From NCBI GenBank assembly GCA_019096065.1, contig JAGUCH010000007.1:1944501-2008500 (forward strand): DNA of 64,000 bases, written 5' to 3'. How positions within the stretch are numbered: the stretch's first letter is position 1; each line of letters starts with the position of its first letter. The notes beneath the pieces are model-generated. The model ran no database searches and was not told the DNA's origin. It saw only the letters and a program-made list of their open reading frames with translations. The DNA comes from Paracyclopina nana. Its lineage: Eukaryota; Arthropoda; Copepoda; Cyclopoida; Cyclopettidae. This document shows, in pieces, positions 1 to 10,987 of this stretch. Both the position numbers and the translations under genes were made by a program.

Positions 1-175
1 TTCGGACACAGGGTGCTCCAACGAGCCCATAATGCCCATTGCATTGCGCACGCCGTATACGTACGTAGCATCTCCTCTTCTGATTCCATATTCTCGCGTT
101 TCATTCATGCACGGGCTTCAAAAAAGCTAGGTTAAAAAAAAAGACCAATAAAAATGCTTTTTTCCACGCGCGCAG

Positions 176-3100
176 ATTATGCCGCCCTCCTGACGCGTCC
201 GACGTCCTCGCTGGCGGCCTCGAACGCGGCCTCGGCCACGGGGAGGCTGTACTTCCGGAAAAAGGCCCTGAGCTACTCGTTCGTGACGAGCGGCCAGTTC
301 GGCAAGGCCAAGCTGCTCACTTTCCTCGACGCGGACGGCAACATCATCGAGGAGTTTCCCCTGCAGCCCAGCCACTTCCAAGAGGAGACGATGAAGATTT
401 GCGGCACCTGGCAGCGACTGCCAAAGCGCTATCGCAAGCAACTGCGGAGAGACGAGATGCACGCCCAATTGACCAACGAGAACGGAGACGTCATCGCCGG
501 CAAGGTGGCCAAGCACTTTGGCCTCCGCTCCGAGCTCTTCTCGGCCCTCATCACCGGCTCCACGGGGGCTGGCACGGCCATCGTCAGCCTCGATTCCCAG
601 ACGGGCTCGGTCCACGTGAACCTCCTGCTCAGCGCCATGTTCGAGGAGGACGGCGAGAAAAATGTCCACGTGGAGGTGAAATTCGAATGCAGCCACGAGG
701 GAGAGACGAGGAGCATCACTGAAGATCTCACGATTCCAAAAGTGAACAATGTAAGTCTCTTCTAGCCCTCGCAGCTGGAGCTTAGAATGTCATCCGAGAA
801 AAAAGCTCGAGTCTGCAATTACTAGCATTGCCGCGGCAACGGAATTCTGACGAAAAATCGATATGTAGCATCATTTGGTCGCTGTCAGACACCCTAATAA
901 AAAGGAAGATTACTCTTCCGCCTGCCGGGTTGGGTCGACTGAGAATTTAGCAATCAAGGCGCGCGCCCTCTATAATTAAAACGGCCGCAACTTGCCATAC
1001 GCTCCATATATTATTTATAGAGGGCGCTGTGCATAATTAAAAAACTCGACCCGGCCCGGCCTAAGTACCACTTGGCTCATTAGAAAAGACCGCTTTAAAA
1101 CCGCTTTTAGCAAAGTAAGAAAGCACTATATCGCGGCAATTACACTAATGTCAAAGCTCGGTTTTAGAAGCAAATGCAGGCGTGGTCCATTACATTATTA
1201 CTCAAGCGCATATTGTGCATGCATGATTTTTCCTCGTGTAGGCCTTGACGACAGTGGATTTTACGACGGTGATTGGCGAAGAAGAAATGTCTGCGCTCGG
1301 CCAAGGCCACCTCTCCATCACTGTTCGGCCCAAGAAGGCATTTTTCAACCAAATCAGTGGGCTTATGGTGCCCAGATTCAGTTGTGACATTTTTGATTCG
1401 GTCCTCTCACCATTGACAGAGGATCAAGAGAGCTTAACACATGCACAACCCATCATGCCTGAACAGCAGCATATGAGCAACGCTCGCGGCCTCGCCTGGA
1501 TGCAGATCGACAGCACTGGCCTCATCAAGTACTACCTAAAATTGCACGACCTCTCAGGCGAGCTGATATCCATCCAGATTGACAATGGGCGTAAAAGCCA
1601 ACGACTCCTACGCATCGTGCACGAAATGACCCAAGATTACGCTGGCAATGCCAATGGAGGCTGGGCCAATGGGACCTTCCGGATGAGTGCCAAGGATGTG
1701 GATGCATTCTATCATGCCAATCTGTATGTCAACGTTGCGACCGAGAAGAACGACCGCGAACTGAGAGGTCGTCTGCTCCAGAACTTCCTAGGCACTGCTC
1801 AAGAGTACAGCAAGACTCCTATACTGCTAAGGGGAAATCCACCCAATCGCACTGTGGTCTCCGGATTAGCGTGGGTCAATGTTGACTCTACGTGCAGGTT
1901 CTACTACCAAGTGAGACTGCATGGGATTAACCGAGACTCCGAGTCGAAGCTCGTGCTCAAGGATCATCCTATGAGGAATTTGAAGGCACTCAATCTCGTG
2001 CCTGGAAGACAACTGGATCTGCAAGAGTTCTCCGGAATGGAGGCCACTGGCCATCAAGATGCCATCCACAAGTTGACCATGGCAAGAATGGACTCTGGTG
2101 ATGCCAGCCTCAGTGTCATGGGTAGTGATTATGTGATCGAGGGCCGCATTGAGGATGTCAGAGCTCCACAGGAGTGCAAGCCTCGGTTCTCGCGGAACGA
2201 TCTCGAAATGATGCCGGGCTTTCTCAGTGATTTAGGCGAGGAGAAGCCTGGAGCTGACAAAGTGTTTGCAAATAAGTGCTTCTATGAGGGACAGCTCAAA
2301 GAAGATGGCAGCCAGTGGAAAGCTACGCACGAGGCTTGCAAAATGTGCTCTTGTCAAAGGTATAAAACATTTGAAATCAATTTAAAAAAGGAAAATATGT
2401 TTAAAAAAAATTATTATAGGGGAAAAGTGGTGTGTGATCCATTCCTATGCCCCAAGCCAGAATGTGAAAAGCCATTTTTGCCAGAAGGAGAATGCTGTGC
2501 AGTCTGTGATTTGAACTCGACAATTCACGCAAGGGGATGTCATTTGGAGGGTGACCACGTGCTTCATCCTCCAGGATCAAGATGGCATCCCTACATTCCT
2601 CCCTTTGGATTCAGCCGCTGTGCCACGTGCACTTGCAAGGTATATAGCATAGACAATAGCTGTTGCACTTTTCTCCATATTTAGCCAAGATGATGACACT
2701 TCTTTTTTCTGTCTGATGTGCAGAGTGACACTCTCGAAGTGGAATGTCAGAGCCAAAAGTGTCCAAGGTTAGATTGTCCAGTCGAGCAACAATTGCGTCC
2801 AGACGCCTTGGCCTGCTGTCAGGTAATTCATGGCCTGGTGTGCTGAAGATCGCGATCTCTATCTCAATATTATTAATAGATATGCATCCAAACCACGACT
2901 CCGGATCCCACACAGGTGGCAGAGGAGCAAAAGAACAAAGCTCCACAAACGATGGCCAAAGAAGTCACCGATGACGAGATCCTTGCTCAAGGAGGGTGCA
3001 AATGGAAAGATGAAGTCATGGAGAATGGGCAAACGTGGAATCCTCGGGTTCTTCCATTTGGAGAGGTCCAATGCGTCAGCTGCGCTTGCAAAGTAACTCT

Positions 3101-3547
3101 TTATCATTTGTCAGTTCAAAGATGATGCATATACTATACTACTGCTAATCCAGGATGGCAATGCAAATTGCGTGCGGAAACAATGCAAAGCCTTGACTTG
3201 CAAATACAAGATTTCCGAGCAGACCTCGTGCTGTCCAAGATGTGCACTCAACAGAGCGGAGGTAAATATACACTATTTGGCCACATTCATTCATCAAAGA
3301 GGCTTAAAAAGCACTAAATACACATCAGTGCTAAAGCTTGTGGTATATAATTAATCACGAGCTTACTGTAATGCTCCGTTTGCTTTGACAGACCAAAAAG
3401 GCCAAAAAGATACTCCGGATCCATAAATTGAAGCAAATCAGGAGGCTGCGGAGGCTCAAGCATCAGCAGCAGCAACATCAAGTTGAAGACCCGGAAGAGT
3501 CCGTTGAGGAAGGTGCGGAGGAACCAGAAGAAGATGAGCTGCTATGA
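176..3547 (+). CDS. sog: Short gastrulation / chordin, 3' part (5' exons outside window)
   Basis: Chordin/Sog is a secreted BMP antagonist that binds Dpp/BMP ligands outside the cell. About 817 residues are visible. Proposed exons are 176-750, 1242-2359, 2420-2639, 2724-2822, 2916-3092, 3154-3261 and 3392-3547 (TGA), all phase-consistent. The first two exons hold CHRD-type repeats, with repeated motifs such as GLAWMQID and GLAWVNVDST. Three Cys-rich VWC domains follow, each with CxxCxC and CCxxC signatures (near 2275-2510, 2535-2822 and 2998-3245). The tail is Lys/Arg-rich, then Gln- and Glu-rich. Exon 176 follows a pyrimidine-rich acceptor ending at 175, so the ATG at 154 lies in an intron and is not the start. 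The usual N-terminal signal peptide and first VWC domain must lie upstream of the window. Family assignment is firm; the exact 5' structure is not visible. Confidence 0.9.
919..1064. repeat. Imperfect foldback in sog intron
   Basis: The intron 751-1241 holds two nested inverted repeats. The outer arms are GCCGGGTTGGGTCGAC near 925 and TCGACCCGGCCCGGC near 1048. The inner arms are GCGCCCTCTATAATTAA near 963 and TTATTTATAGAGGGCGC near 1012. The whole could fold into a hairpin of about 145 nt. It may be a MITE relic or a structured regulatory intron; nothing in it looks coding. Confidence 0.5.
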
Positions 3548-4489
3548 AATGTAAACCGAGTTTACCAATGACGATGACGTTGGAAAAGAAGAACATGTGA
3601 GAGAGAAAGCCAAATTTCAGCAAAGTACAAAAAGAGCAATTTGAAAATGAGCTACAACAACATGATGATGACAACAATGATAATAATGAAGAGAAGAATC
3701 TCTTTTTTCGTCTGGGTTCAAGCAACAGGAAGAACATTCGACTTTTTTCAGCATTTTGATGCTTGATACATGCCACGTCAACAACAACTAAAGCAACTAT
3801 TTTGATGATCATGATATATACTATATGAACTTATTGCAGCTGGCACGTGGTAAATTCATTCCTAGGGCTGTGACAATACTTTTATTTGACTATTACACTG
3901 TAATAATGACAATGGTTGAATGAGTGGCCTAAATGAGTGATTGTTAATCAATTGGCATTTCAAAACTGTTGCCATGTATTTTCAAAAAAAATTATTATTA
4001 TTATTATTATTTCCCCTGGTATTTTGAATGATGCTGACGTATGAAGACAGAATAATCATCCCACCAATCAATTGAACAGACCTGAGCTTTGTATTTCAAG
4101 ACTCCAGATCAAATTTTCCTCCCAAAAAATAATTGTACGTAAAGGAAAACAGCTTGTCATGAATTTTCGCTTGTGCATCACACTCAAGTATATAACCACA
4201 ATATTGTAAAAAGAGAGGTAGAAATAATCCCCTTCAAATCCTTGAATAAGCTTGCTAAAGGATGACGACAACGGAGTAAATCAGACAAGATCTTCTCAAA
4301 AAAATCACATAATGCAATGCAGTACTCTACAATGCTTCTTTACATTAAATAAAATAATAACTTCTACAGCAGCATAATAAACTTAAAAAATCTTGTGTGT
4401 CAAGCCTAGCTCTCAATTATACATATATATTATAAAAAATGAATACATATTTAATGTAAGCAAAACCATGAGTGTATTTCTCTTTCGAG
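3548..4489. other. sog 3' UTR and spacer to the convergent gene
   Basis: No coding exon is supported here. The first few hundred bases are probably sog 3' UTR. An (ATT)n microsatellite lies near 3988-4010. The rightmost part is probably the 3' UTR of the minus-strand gene ending at 4490. Confidence 0.5.
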
Positions 4490-5151
4490 TTACGATGGCT
4501 GCAACATAGTAACAGTCATCGCAACAAAAGGTACAAGAAATGACATCAGGAGTTTGGCAGCTCCGGAAGCTTGCAATGGCAGTTGAACCGTTCCAGCCGG
4601 AGCAGAGTTGGCAACCTCTGAATAATACCGATCTCTTTCCGGAAGATCTTCCTCGGCTTCCTCGTTGCAGTAAATGTCCATTTGGGCCAATGCAGACCTC
4701 GTGATTTCCCATTGCTTCTGTTTGGTATCCTTCACACGCTCATCAGGGAAACACCAGCCAAGAACGAGTGTGCACTCGTTAATTAAGCTGCTCAAAGCTT
4801 TGCAGACCAAAGCATTATTGCTTTCTGTTTCACCAACTCCGGAAGCAATCAAAGGTCTGGAATACGTTAAAAGATGTACTTTACAGCTTATTTTACTTTA
4901 CAATTGCCGTACTTGGGACTTTCTCCAATTTTGGACTTTTTCAATAGCACAGTGAGCAATTCCTTGGATTGGATGGTTTCGTAGGCCTTATGGTGGCAAA
5001 TCTCGTATTCCTCGCTGAACTGCTTCAATTCTTCAACAGTACATCTGGATAAAGTTGCATTTTCCGCTTGACACCGGCCACTGATGGTGATTGCCAGAAT
5101 GACACTTAATGAGATAATTGGTTGTTGGAGCATCTTTCCTTGGCACATCAA
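4490..5151 (-). CDS. Small secreted or GPI-anchored Cys-rich protein, unknown family
   Basis: I do not recognise the family. Two exons are proposed, 5151-4913 and 4856-4490, joined over a 56-nt intron (donor GTACGG, acceptor TTCCAG), giving 201 residues. A weaker alternative donor (GTAAAG near 4902) would need a different acceptor, so the junction is tentative. The N-terminus carries a hydrophobic signal sequence (LSVILAITI) ending near RCQA. The mature part has six cysteines in contexts RCTVEEL, EICHHK, VCKAL, NECTL, GWCFP and IYCNEE, which suits three disulfides. The last 20 or so residues are hydrophobic (LLMSFLVPFVAMTV) and almost reach the stop, as in GPI-anchored proteins. It may sit at the cell surface. 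It is divergent from a 49-codon ORF only 42 bp away. Confidence 0.6.
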
Positions 5152-5193
5152 TTGCTGCTACTGAGAGATCTGAAGAAGCACTGAACTCTTGCA

Positions 5194-5343
5194 ATGTCGG
5201 TTTTACCAGGAATTACTATGCATGATCTTCTTGAGTCACCAAACACGCAACACTACAAAGATGCTTCTACCCCTTACAGAGAATTTGCCAGAATGGACCA
5301 AGAGGATTTAAGGCTTGTCAAGATTCTTCTTGATCTCAAGTGA
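5194..5343 (+). CDS. Possible 49-aa microprotein or first exon
   Basis: An ATG at 5194 opens a 49-codon frame ending TGA at 5341-5343, starting MSVLPGITMHDLLES and ending in a charged helical stretch (MDQEDLRLVKILLDLK). A possible donor GTGAGA overlaps the stop. An AATAAA hexamer lies about 45 nt downstream, near 5386. A second exon-like stretch (acceptor TTTTCAG near 5529, donor GTAAAA near 5575) reads GVYKELLARLLHITA, but it does not join in frame through a canonical donor. No family is recognised. It could be a real small gene sharing a bidirectional promoter with the minus-strand gene, or chance. Confidence 0.3.
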   Translation: MSVLPGITMHDLLESPNTQHYKDASTPYREFARMDQEDLRLVKILLDLK

Positions 5344-7656
5344 GAAAAAATGCCCCACACCTTTTTACTATTGAACTCTTTTTAAATAAAGGGGGAAAAT
5401 AATTCAGAGTAAGAGCCAACAGCATCCTACCTTGGATAAAAATAATGGAGTGATTTTTTTTTTCAAGAACCTTTACCCCAGTGTGAGCATGTGAAAAGTG
5501 AATCGTTGCTCTCTGCCTATATTTTCAGGGTGTGTACAAAGAGCTTTTAGCCAGGCTACTTCACATCACAGCAGGTAAAAAGGACCATTTATAAATGCAC
5601 TTATATTGCCCATGCAGAAAGGATCCTTCTTATTTATGGAGCAACCAGTTTTGCTCATAGACTGAAACATGGAAAATGAATAAACAATTTGAAATCATGC
5701 TATGAACAAGTATGGCCAGAATTTATGCAGAAAATAAGATTTGAGCAATGCAGCCTTAATGACAAAATGCCAAAGTGATGACCTTAACAATGTGATTGAA
5801 GTGGCCTTTTTTATCGTGTAATCACGTGATTCTTCATTTTATTTATTGGAAAACGCTGACTCGGTCATATTTGATTTCTTGAGAACAGTTGTGCTTTTTT
5901 ATACCATCATGTCTTAAGGGCACTTAAGGTCAAATAGGGATGCTAGCAAAGCATCATCAGGAGCAAGAAATACTTTCCTAACATCTGAGCTAGTGGATTC
6001 AATGATTATCTTGCGCGCCAAAGGTTGCGTGATATAAGCAGGCAACGTTGCGTTACCTAAATAAAAAAAGAGGAGTGCACCACGTTTTTTTGTGACATTT
6101 TCAGATCAAAAGCTGTATTTGTGTGACCTCAAAGAGAGAGCCTTGCACCTTGAACAACCTTAGTTGAGAAAGGCCATTTTGTGCAAAAAGGCCAAGAGGT
6201 TGGATAGGAGCAAAAGTAAGCCTGAGGCCTTTTGTCGACTTCTTCGTCTTCTTGCGAGGAGCGAAGCCCATATATCCGTGCTATTCTGAGCCAAATTGAA
6301 CAAATAACCATAAAAGAAAATGGTGCATGCAAAAGGGCGAGAGCTTGTGCATCTCCACCACACAAAAAGGGCAAAAAATACCTATGCAGTTTAACCTGTT
6401 ATTTTCCAGTGCATTTCCAGTCACGAAATTGATTCCTCCGTTTTTCAGATGCATATGATCACAATCCAAAAATGGGTATCAAATAATCATAGTGTTATTT
6501 TGCAGGATTAATTTTTACTTCGGAACTTTCGCAACATTTCGGATTGAAAGTCACGCAACTTTTCTGCAGCATTTATAGCCTCATTCTTTAAGGCCAAAAA
6601 TGGGCAGGATTATGATTAGGCAAGAATGTGAAAAATCTCGATTTATCCTAATTGGCCATGATGTGCGGGTATATCTCGGAGATTACACGTGAATGCTGCC
6701 ATTTTACTAATAAAACTACATAAATTTCGCACCAGGTGTGCAAGATTGGAGGCGGTCTACTACAAAAACTGTTTTTGCTCTGCTCATATACTGCATTGCC
6801 CACATTTTCTTTGTCTGAGGGCAGCAGAATCAAAAACTGAATTCAGTTTATCGTGAGATTTTTTCCTCAGCACTAAAGCCTCAATTTGGCCTTCAGCCTT
6901 CAGGCTAGCAAATTTTTTCAAAGGCACATTAATGTAAATGAATACAGGAGAAGGAAAGGCAGATTAAAAAAGAATGAAAAAAGCTGCTAGTTGCATTAAA
7001 AAAGTCAAGTCTAGTGGATAGTAGTAGAAGCTTCTGCAAAGCTTCTATGGCAAGCTTTCTCAATTTTCATCATCATCCGAATGTTCAGCTTGAAGACCTT
7101 GACTTGCACAGTAGGGCTGAAAACGCTTCTGAGAAGTCATATACAGTGACAAACGTATTTCCCACTAAATGAGTATGTGTCATGAGTCAGCCAAAGCGAA
7201 ACACTTAGCTGAGAACAAATCCTTAAAGGAAAACTGCCTAGTTACACTTTGTGTTTATTTCAAGCATAGTATACACATAAAGTATATCCTACTGCATATG
7301 CACATACAAGTGTATGCATTATTCCTATGCATGCGAAAATTCCAGAATTTACGCTATATACACATATCTCCCAGGGCAGGATGATGATGATGACTAAATG
7401 GAGAAATGATTGCATATATATTTGTGTGTACTAATTGTGATACACTAAAGGTGAATCATCCGCTCGCGCTTGACTTGAGCAATATCGACTACTTCGGCCA
7501 GATGTGTTATGTAGTCACTGTAGTGACGTCGACGCGTACGACGACGTCCGCGCCACCATCACCGACATCATCAAGCAGTTCTCTTCAGACACATGGCGAA
7601 AAGTGACGACGACTTCGATGACGATGAAGCAGGAATAGATAACAGATAACATCATC
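5344..7656. other. AT-rich spacer and Sarm 5' region
   Basis: No exon is convincingly supported here, apart from the exon-like stretch at 5530-5575 mentioned with the 5194 ORF. Open frames on both strands are short and lack protein-like composition. The last 250 bases before 7657 become GC-richer and probably contain the Sarm 5' UTR; a TAG in the Sarm frame lies about 21 nt before its ATG. Confidence 0.5.
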
Positions 7657-10600
7657 ATGGAGCCTTACCCAAGCAGAAGACCCTTGGCAAGCAGGTATGC
7701 GGCCTCCACAGTGTCCTCGCCCTCACCCACTCCGACCTCCGGCCTCAATTACAGCCCCATATCCTCACCTGGAGCCACACTGGCCTCCAGGCTGTCCTCG
7801 AGCTCCAGCTCCGGATCCTCCGGAAGGCCATACTTCAAGGCCTCCGAGGCTGGGCTCAGCTTGAGAGACCTCTCCAGCCCCACCTTGACCTCAAACTCTC
7901 CACCTACCAACATGATGACCACGCCCACTGCTATGGACATGAGGTCGAATTTGAGTGAGCTCAAGCAGCAGATGCGAGACATTTCCGGCCTCAGTGCCAA
8001 CTCGGCAGTGGCCTCAAGTACCACAACCTCATCCTCGAGCTTTGGCAGGTCCATGTCAGCAGGGCCTGGCATGGGCAGGAAGTTCTCCTACACTGGGCCA
8101 GGATTAATGAAGAAAAACTCTGAGGCTGGCGGAGGACCCAACATAGTGGAGCTCCCCTCACCTGGCATTGGCAGTGAAGACCTCGAGGCCAGCCACTCAA
8201 TGCCACTGGTCACGATGCCCCCCTATGAGGTGGAAGAGGACCCAGCTGACAATGGAGGACTCACCAGCCCCAATTTAGTGCACAGCATCAATCCTGGCCT
8301 GAGCTTAGCTTCAGCTACAAACTTTGCCAGAATGCAAAGCTCCTACAGTGAGAGGAAAGAGTCCTCATCCATGACCAAAATGGTGGGCATGGGGGACCAG
8401 ATCGTGACCAGCTCAGCCAATACGTCTTCAAAACAGTCCTCCAGGATGGATGCCGCAGCTGCTGGATCTCTCACCGTGGGAGAGGATGGTCAGGCTATCA
8501 TCACAGGGACTGCAGTCAAAAGTGTCTCTTCCGAGAGCCACAAAAGCTCCAGCTCATCTCAGAGGCAAATGACAGCCAATGGAGAGGTGACTGCCAACCA
8601 CCATAGCAGCTCATCTTACTCATCTTCCAAGAAGAGTAGCAGAGTGACCATGACAAATGTCACCAACGTTACAAGATCTCTTCTGACTTCTAGTCAGGTA
8701 ATAACCAGTTTTAAGATTTTTGCGTTCTGAGAATGAATCATGTACTTTCTGCCAGATTGACCAATGTTTGAACACCAAAATCACAATTGAGGAGCTGAAG
8801 AACAGTTTGGTCCACTTTGACGACCTGGAAAGCCTCACTCCTGAGACCAACACTCAGAGAGTGGAGAATGCCCTGGTGAAATATTGCAGTGTCATGTCCA
8901 ACACTGTGGAGGCAATGAAGAGGGAGGGCAGTGATGCAGACTCCTTATGTGAATGGATGACCAGAGTCAACAACATGATGATCAAGGCCTGGAAAGTGCC
9001 GGCCTTTGGCCATGAAATTGGAAACACTCTGTGTGACATCCTCAGGAAGAATGGAGGCCTTGATATTCTTATTGACAACTGTGTGGCACAGCATAAAAAC
9101 TTACAGTTCCAAAGTGCCAAACTCCTGCAGCAATGCTTGGTCACGGAGAACAGAGGATATGTTGTGGAAAAGGGACTCGACAAGGTTGTCAGTGTGGCCA
9201 AGCTGTTTACCGACAACATCCGGAACTTGGAGCAGGCAAGGGTGGGCACTGGAATCCTGGAGCACTTGTTCAAGCACAGTGAGACTACTTGTGGTGATGT
9301 CATTGCCATGGGTGGCTTGGACAGAGTGGTGAGTGTGTGCAGGTCCACCGATGTTGAGTCGCTGAGGCATTGTGCCAGTGCATTGGCCAATGTTGCCATG
9401 TATGGAGGATCCGAGAACCAGGAAGCCATGATCCAAAGGAAAGTGCCCTCCTGGCTGTTCCCATTGGCATTCAACATGGACGACACGATCAAATATTATG
9501 CTTGCTTAGCCATTGCTGCTCTGGTTGCCAACAAGGAGCTGGAGGCTGCAGTCGTCAAGTCAGGCACCCTAGACTTGATTGAGCCGTTTGTCCAGAGCCA
9601 CACTCCGGCAGAGTTTGCCATCATCTCAGCCACTCACAGCCATGGACAAAGCTCCAATTGGCTCAAGAGGCTCATTCCTGTGCTTTTGTCAGACAGAGAG
9701 GAGGCCAGAAACTTGGCGGCATTCCATTTCTGCATGGAGGCAGAAATCAAGCGACAACAAGGCAAACCTGAAACCCTTCATGAAATAGGATGTGTCGAGT
9801 CTCTGAGGAAGATTGCAAGTGGACCCAATGGCATTGCATCCAAGTATGCGGCTCAAACCTTGAGGCTCATAGGAGAGGAAGTGCCACACAAATTGAGCCA
9901 ACAAGTGCCCACCTGGTCAGTGTTGGATGTGAAGGAGTGGATCAAGCAAATTGGATTTCCCCAATATGCGGATTCATTTGAGGAGAGCCGAGTGGATGGG
10001 GACTTGCTGCTCCAATTGTCAGAAGAAATGCTGCGCGAAGACATACAAATGAGAAATGGCATTTTAAGGAGGCGGTTCATGAGGGAGTTGACCAATTTGA
10101 AGAAAATGGCAGACTACTCCAGCTGTGACCCAACTAATCTTAATGGATTCCTACAGAGTCTTGGCAACGAGTATTCAGTGTACACCTATGATATGCTCAA
10201 CGCTGGCATCGATAGAGACACACTGATGAATATCAATGAGGAGCAACTCCTGTGTGAGTGTGGCATCAAGAACAAGATCCACAGAATCAAAATCCTCCAA
10301 GGCGTCAAGGTGGAGAGAGGAGAGTTCAGCATCACAGATGACAACTCCAGCTTGGACAAAACCCTGGATGTTTTTATCAGCTATCGCCGATCAAATGGAT
10401 CTCAGCTGGCAAGTTTACTCAAGGTCCACCTGGAAATCAGGAACTTGTCTGTGTTCCTTGATGTGGACAGGCTTGAGGCTGGCAAATTTGACAACAACCT
10501 CTTGCAGAGCATCAGGTCAGCGCGCAACTTTGTACTTGTCCTCACACCTGGCGCGCTTGACCGGTGCATGGGTGATGATGAACAGAGAGATTGGATCCAC

Positions 10601-10981
10601 AAAGAAGTGGCATGTGCACTGACATCCCGGTGCAACATCATTCCAGTGTTTGACAACTTTGTCATGCCAGACCCTGAAATGCTGCCAGCCACAATGAAGG
10701 CAGTCACCAGCTACAATGGAGTCAAGTGGATCCATGACTACCAAGATGCGTGCGTTGACAAGATTGACAGGTTCATCAGGGGCGATGCAGCCATAACTTC
10801 CACTAATTACGGCATGATGGACCGTTTCTTGAGTGGTGCCAGTGGCAGTAGTGCATCAGGGACCAACAGTGTCACCTACAACAGGCAAAACACCTATCAA
10901 CGAACAATCAGCAATGACAGTGCCAAAAATGGCTCCTCCAGCTCGGATGAGGCACATACCTTGAGCAGTGAGAGGGATTGA
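7657..10981 (+). CDS. Ect4: Sterile alpha and TIR motif protein (SARM1 / Ect4)
   Basis: SARM is an NAD+ hydrolase whose TIR domain drives axon degeneration; in invertebrates it also acts in innate immune signalling. Two exons, 7657-8697 and 8756-10978 plus stop TGA 10979-10981, join in phase over a 58-nt intron and give 1088 residues. Residues 1-347 are a Ser/Thr-rich, low-complexity N-terminus. ARM repeats occupy roughly 355-725, two SAM domains 731-870 (SVLDVKEWIKQIGFPQYAD in the first), and TIR starts near 881 (LDVFISYRR). The catalytic glutamate equivalent to human E642 is present in LEAGKFD, at about residue 921. The ATG is the first after an in-frame TAG. The same frame continues open beyond the TGA (separate entry). 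An AATAAA at 11901-11906 lies far beyond this first stop. Confidence 0.95.
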
Positions 10982-10987
10982 CAATTA
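10979..10987 (+). promoter_or_regulatory. Candidate stop-codon readthrough site TGA CAA TTA
   Basis: The Sarm TGA is followed directly by CAATTA. This fits the CARYYA readthrough consensus first described after leaky stops in plant viral RNAs, and a C after the TGA is itself a leaky context. The downstream frame stays open for 264 codons. The sequence shows the motif and frame; readthrough itself is inference. Confidence 0.6.

Noticed and set aside
154..175. ATG at 154 as the start of sog
   Set aside because: It lies in a pyrimidine-rich tract ending CGCGCAG, a 3' splice site; the CHRD frame begins after it and the gene needs an upstream signal peptide.
5529..5576. Second exon of the 5194 ORF
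   Set aside because: Good acceptor and donor, but the reading frame cannot be joined through a canonical GT donor.
7406..7606. 66-codon ORF before Sarm
   Set aside because: Not protein-like apart from a Ser/Thr-rich end; more likely 5' UTR, with stops before the Sarm ATG.
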